DNA from: Toxoplasma gondii ME49
Lineage: Eukaryota > Apicomplexa > Conoidasida > Eucoccidiorida > Sarcocystidae
DNA length: 64,000 bases
Reading direction: 5' to 3'
Assembly (NCBI RefSeq): GCF_000006565.2
Contig: NC_031475.1
Location: forward strand, 3,063,189-3,127,188
Made by a program: the position numbers and the translations under genes. The notes beneath the pieces were generated by a model. That model was not told the origin of the DNA. It was given only the letters and a program-made list of their open reading frames with translations, and ran no database searches. Of the stretch, positions 62,352 through 64,000 are shown piece after piece; the stretch's first letter is position 1, and each line of letters opens with the position of its first letter.

Positions 62352-64000
62352 ACTCGGTGGGGGGAGGAGAAGAACGTGTCACGAAGGGAGTGCAGATTTC
62401 GTCACTGCAGGCGCGGCTCATGGCACAGAATGAAGTTCAGTCGGTATGTATTGGGGTGGCCACGGTTTCTGATGGAACTCTCCAAAGGTGAGTGCCATGT
62501 TGAGAGCCGTGCCCAGCGCATCAGGCTCTGCAGGCAAGACATGTGCGTGAGGTGTGCATACAGCGCAGGCTTTCAGCCTAGGAAGGAACGGTCACGAAAA
62601 CATGTCTTTTTGCAGTTTGAGTTTTACGCGGCTCTTTCCCCAACTACATCCGCTGTAACGAGAGGGTATAGCAACGCATATTTGGCGCGGTGGCGTCTCG
62701 GCAATTTCCCTGTAGACGAGACTGCAGGGAGCAGGTGCAGTTTTTCGTGATTTTTTACTCTCATCACTTCGCATCGGTGGGGATGCAACGGGAAACATAT
62801 ATGTTTTCGATGGCATGCTCATACACGTTTCATTCTCGGAACAAGTGTGGCTGCTGAGATGCCAAACGCTGTCTAGCGCTGCATTTCGAGACGACAGGTT
62901 GAAACACACACTCCACATTCTTGCGGGTTGCAGCGGGGGCAAAAGGAAATGCTTCCGTTTCTAAAGGGTCTCCTGGAAGACAAGACTGGTTCGGAGAGGC
63001 GCGTTCTGTGACGCGGAGATTTTTTTTCGAATCCAGTGGTGTTGTACAGAGTCCTGGGCACCATACGAAAATTGCATTCTCTGTTGGCCACACGATGCTA
63101 CGTCCCTGTTCTTAACGGATATGTCAACTTCCGCGTTTGGCCTCTTTCAGGTGGACTTCTCGCCGGTCTTGGTCTCTGCAGCTCTTGTTCCTTGAAAGAA
63201 TGAGTTTTGCTTTTTACCGGGGGCGAGAGAAGCGAGCTGTTTCGAACGTAGCCAACGTTCAGGATTCGCTGCGCTGGCTTCGCCTCGACACACGCTTTGT
63301 CTGCCTTGCGGAAAACAGGCTCACGCACTCACTCGGGTGCAGATACACCGTATAGCCATTTTTGGCAGAGGCTAGGCGCCGCGGGTCATGGAACGCGCTC
63401 CACGAGTTGCTGACAGCGGACCTTGCTAGAGCGTTTTGGGTGCGCGTCGTTTGCTGAGTAGCCGTGGGAATTCTCTTGATGCTTGCCCGGCATCTTGCCA
63501 GAACTCGAACAGATCGTCTCACACAGAGCGTTGTCGGATCCCAACAAGGAAGTTTGTGACTCGCTGCCCAATCCCAATGTGCAAGACAAAACGATTTGCG
63601 CCACGACGGGCTGGTTTTCTTGCCGAAAATTGATTTGCGTCGCGAACGACAGAAAGCGACGACCGCACACCTTGCGACAAGTCAGATGTTTCCACTGTAG
63701 GTAGTTCTTTCCTTGAAACGTTTCTGTAGAAAAGGAAACGCATCGTGGGTAATAAATGTGAATCAGCTTTGAAGGGGAATCTAACGGTGTTGTTTCAACA
63801 AGAAGAGTGACATCTTGGTGTGACACACCATAGACCTAGATACGAAATTCAACTGAAGGTGGAGGTTGTACCGTCTTTGTCCCCGCTTCCGCGGATATTC
63901 ATAGGCTCTACTGAAAAGCGACCCCCGAGTGAGAGTGCGGGTAGATGAACCGCACGCCATAAATGGTTTTCAGAGGTACTCGTTCGTACGCGTGACTATC
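62352..64000. other. 3' flank of the large membrane protein gene
   Basis: No supported gene. Open frames at 62376-62750 and 63386-63826 lack family similarity and good start context. Confidence 0.45.

Noticed and set aside
59097..62570. Near-identical 18-bp word GTGTGCRTACAGCGCAGG at 59097 and 62552
   Set aside because: Two copies only, one at a splice donor; too little to call a repeat family or regulatory site.
1..64000. tRNA, rRNA, CRISPR, transposon or telomere-like features
   Set aside because: No tRNA-like GGTTCGAATCC boxes, rRNA segments, regularly spaced repeats, transposase/reverse transcriptase motifs or TTTAGGG arrays were seen on either strand by eye.

Overview
This is a stretch of nuclear DNA from an apicomplexan parasite, most likely a tissue-cyst-forming coccidian of the Toxoplasma / Neospora / Hammondia group. 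The reasons are intron-rich genes with GT..AG borders, long purine/pyrimidine-biased introns, scattered TGCATGC words and TA microsatellites, coding sequence near 50-55 % GC, AAAATG-type start contexts, and gene families typical of these cells. No bacterial, viral or mobile element genes were seen. All exon borders below were worked out by hand from splice consensus, reading phase and protein family similarity.

Layout. (1) 436-13014, minus: a giant Nup155/Nup170-type nucleoporin; its C-terminal end lies beyond the left edge. (2) 15992-20068, plus: an ERGIC-53/VIP36-like L-type lectin receptor of the early secretory pathway, divergent from the nucleoporin across about 3 kb. (3) 22200-23335, minus: two short intronless enzymes in tandem, an acylphosphatase and a Pin1-type parvulin without a WW domain. 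(4) 24799-28190, plus: a RING-variant membrane protein, probably an E3 ligase. (5) 29879 to 33137, perhaps on to about 34312, plus: a secretory proline-rich protein. (6) 36057-38284, minus: an F-box protein. (7) 40032-40595, minus: a small single-pass membrane protein. (8) 43568-46571, plus: the inner-arm axonemal dynein light chain p28/DNALI1, which in a coccidian points to the male gamete flagellum. (9) 47149-47991, minus: an unknown protein with a possible mitochondrial presequence and a basic tail. (10) 50753-55093, minus: an acidic, probably lineage-specific membrane protein with several C-terminal hydrophobic segments. (11) About 57586-62351, plus: a large membrane protein of unknown function.

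The genes do not form a pathway or operon; neighbours are a mixture of housekeeping, stage-specific and lineage-specific genes. Composition is mosaic: the outer parts (1-20 kb and about 57.5-62.4 kb) look GC-rich with strongly purine- or pyrimidine-biased introns, and the middle (20-57 kb) is less GC-rich. The best candidates for undescribed biology are the two secretory/membrane proteins at 29.9-34.3 kb and 50.7-55.1 kb, the large membrane protein at 57.6-62.4 kb, and the lectin, whose sugar-binding site appears to lack the usual calcium ligand.
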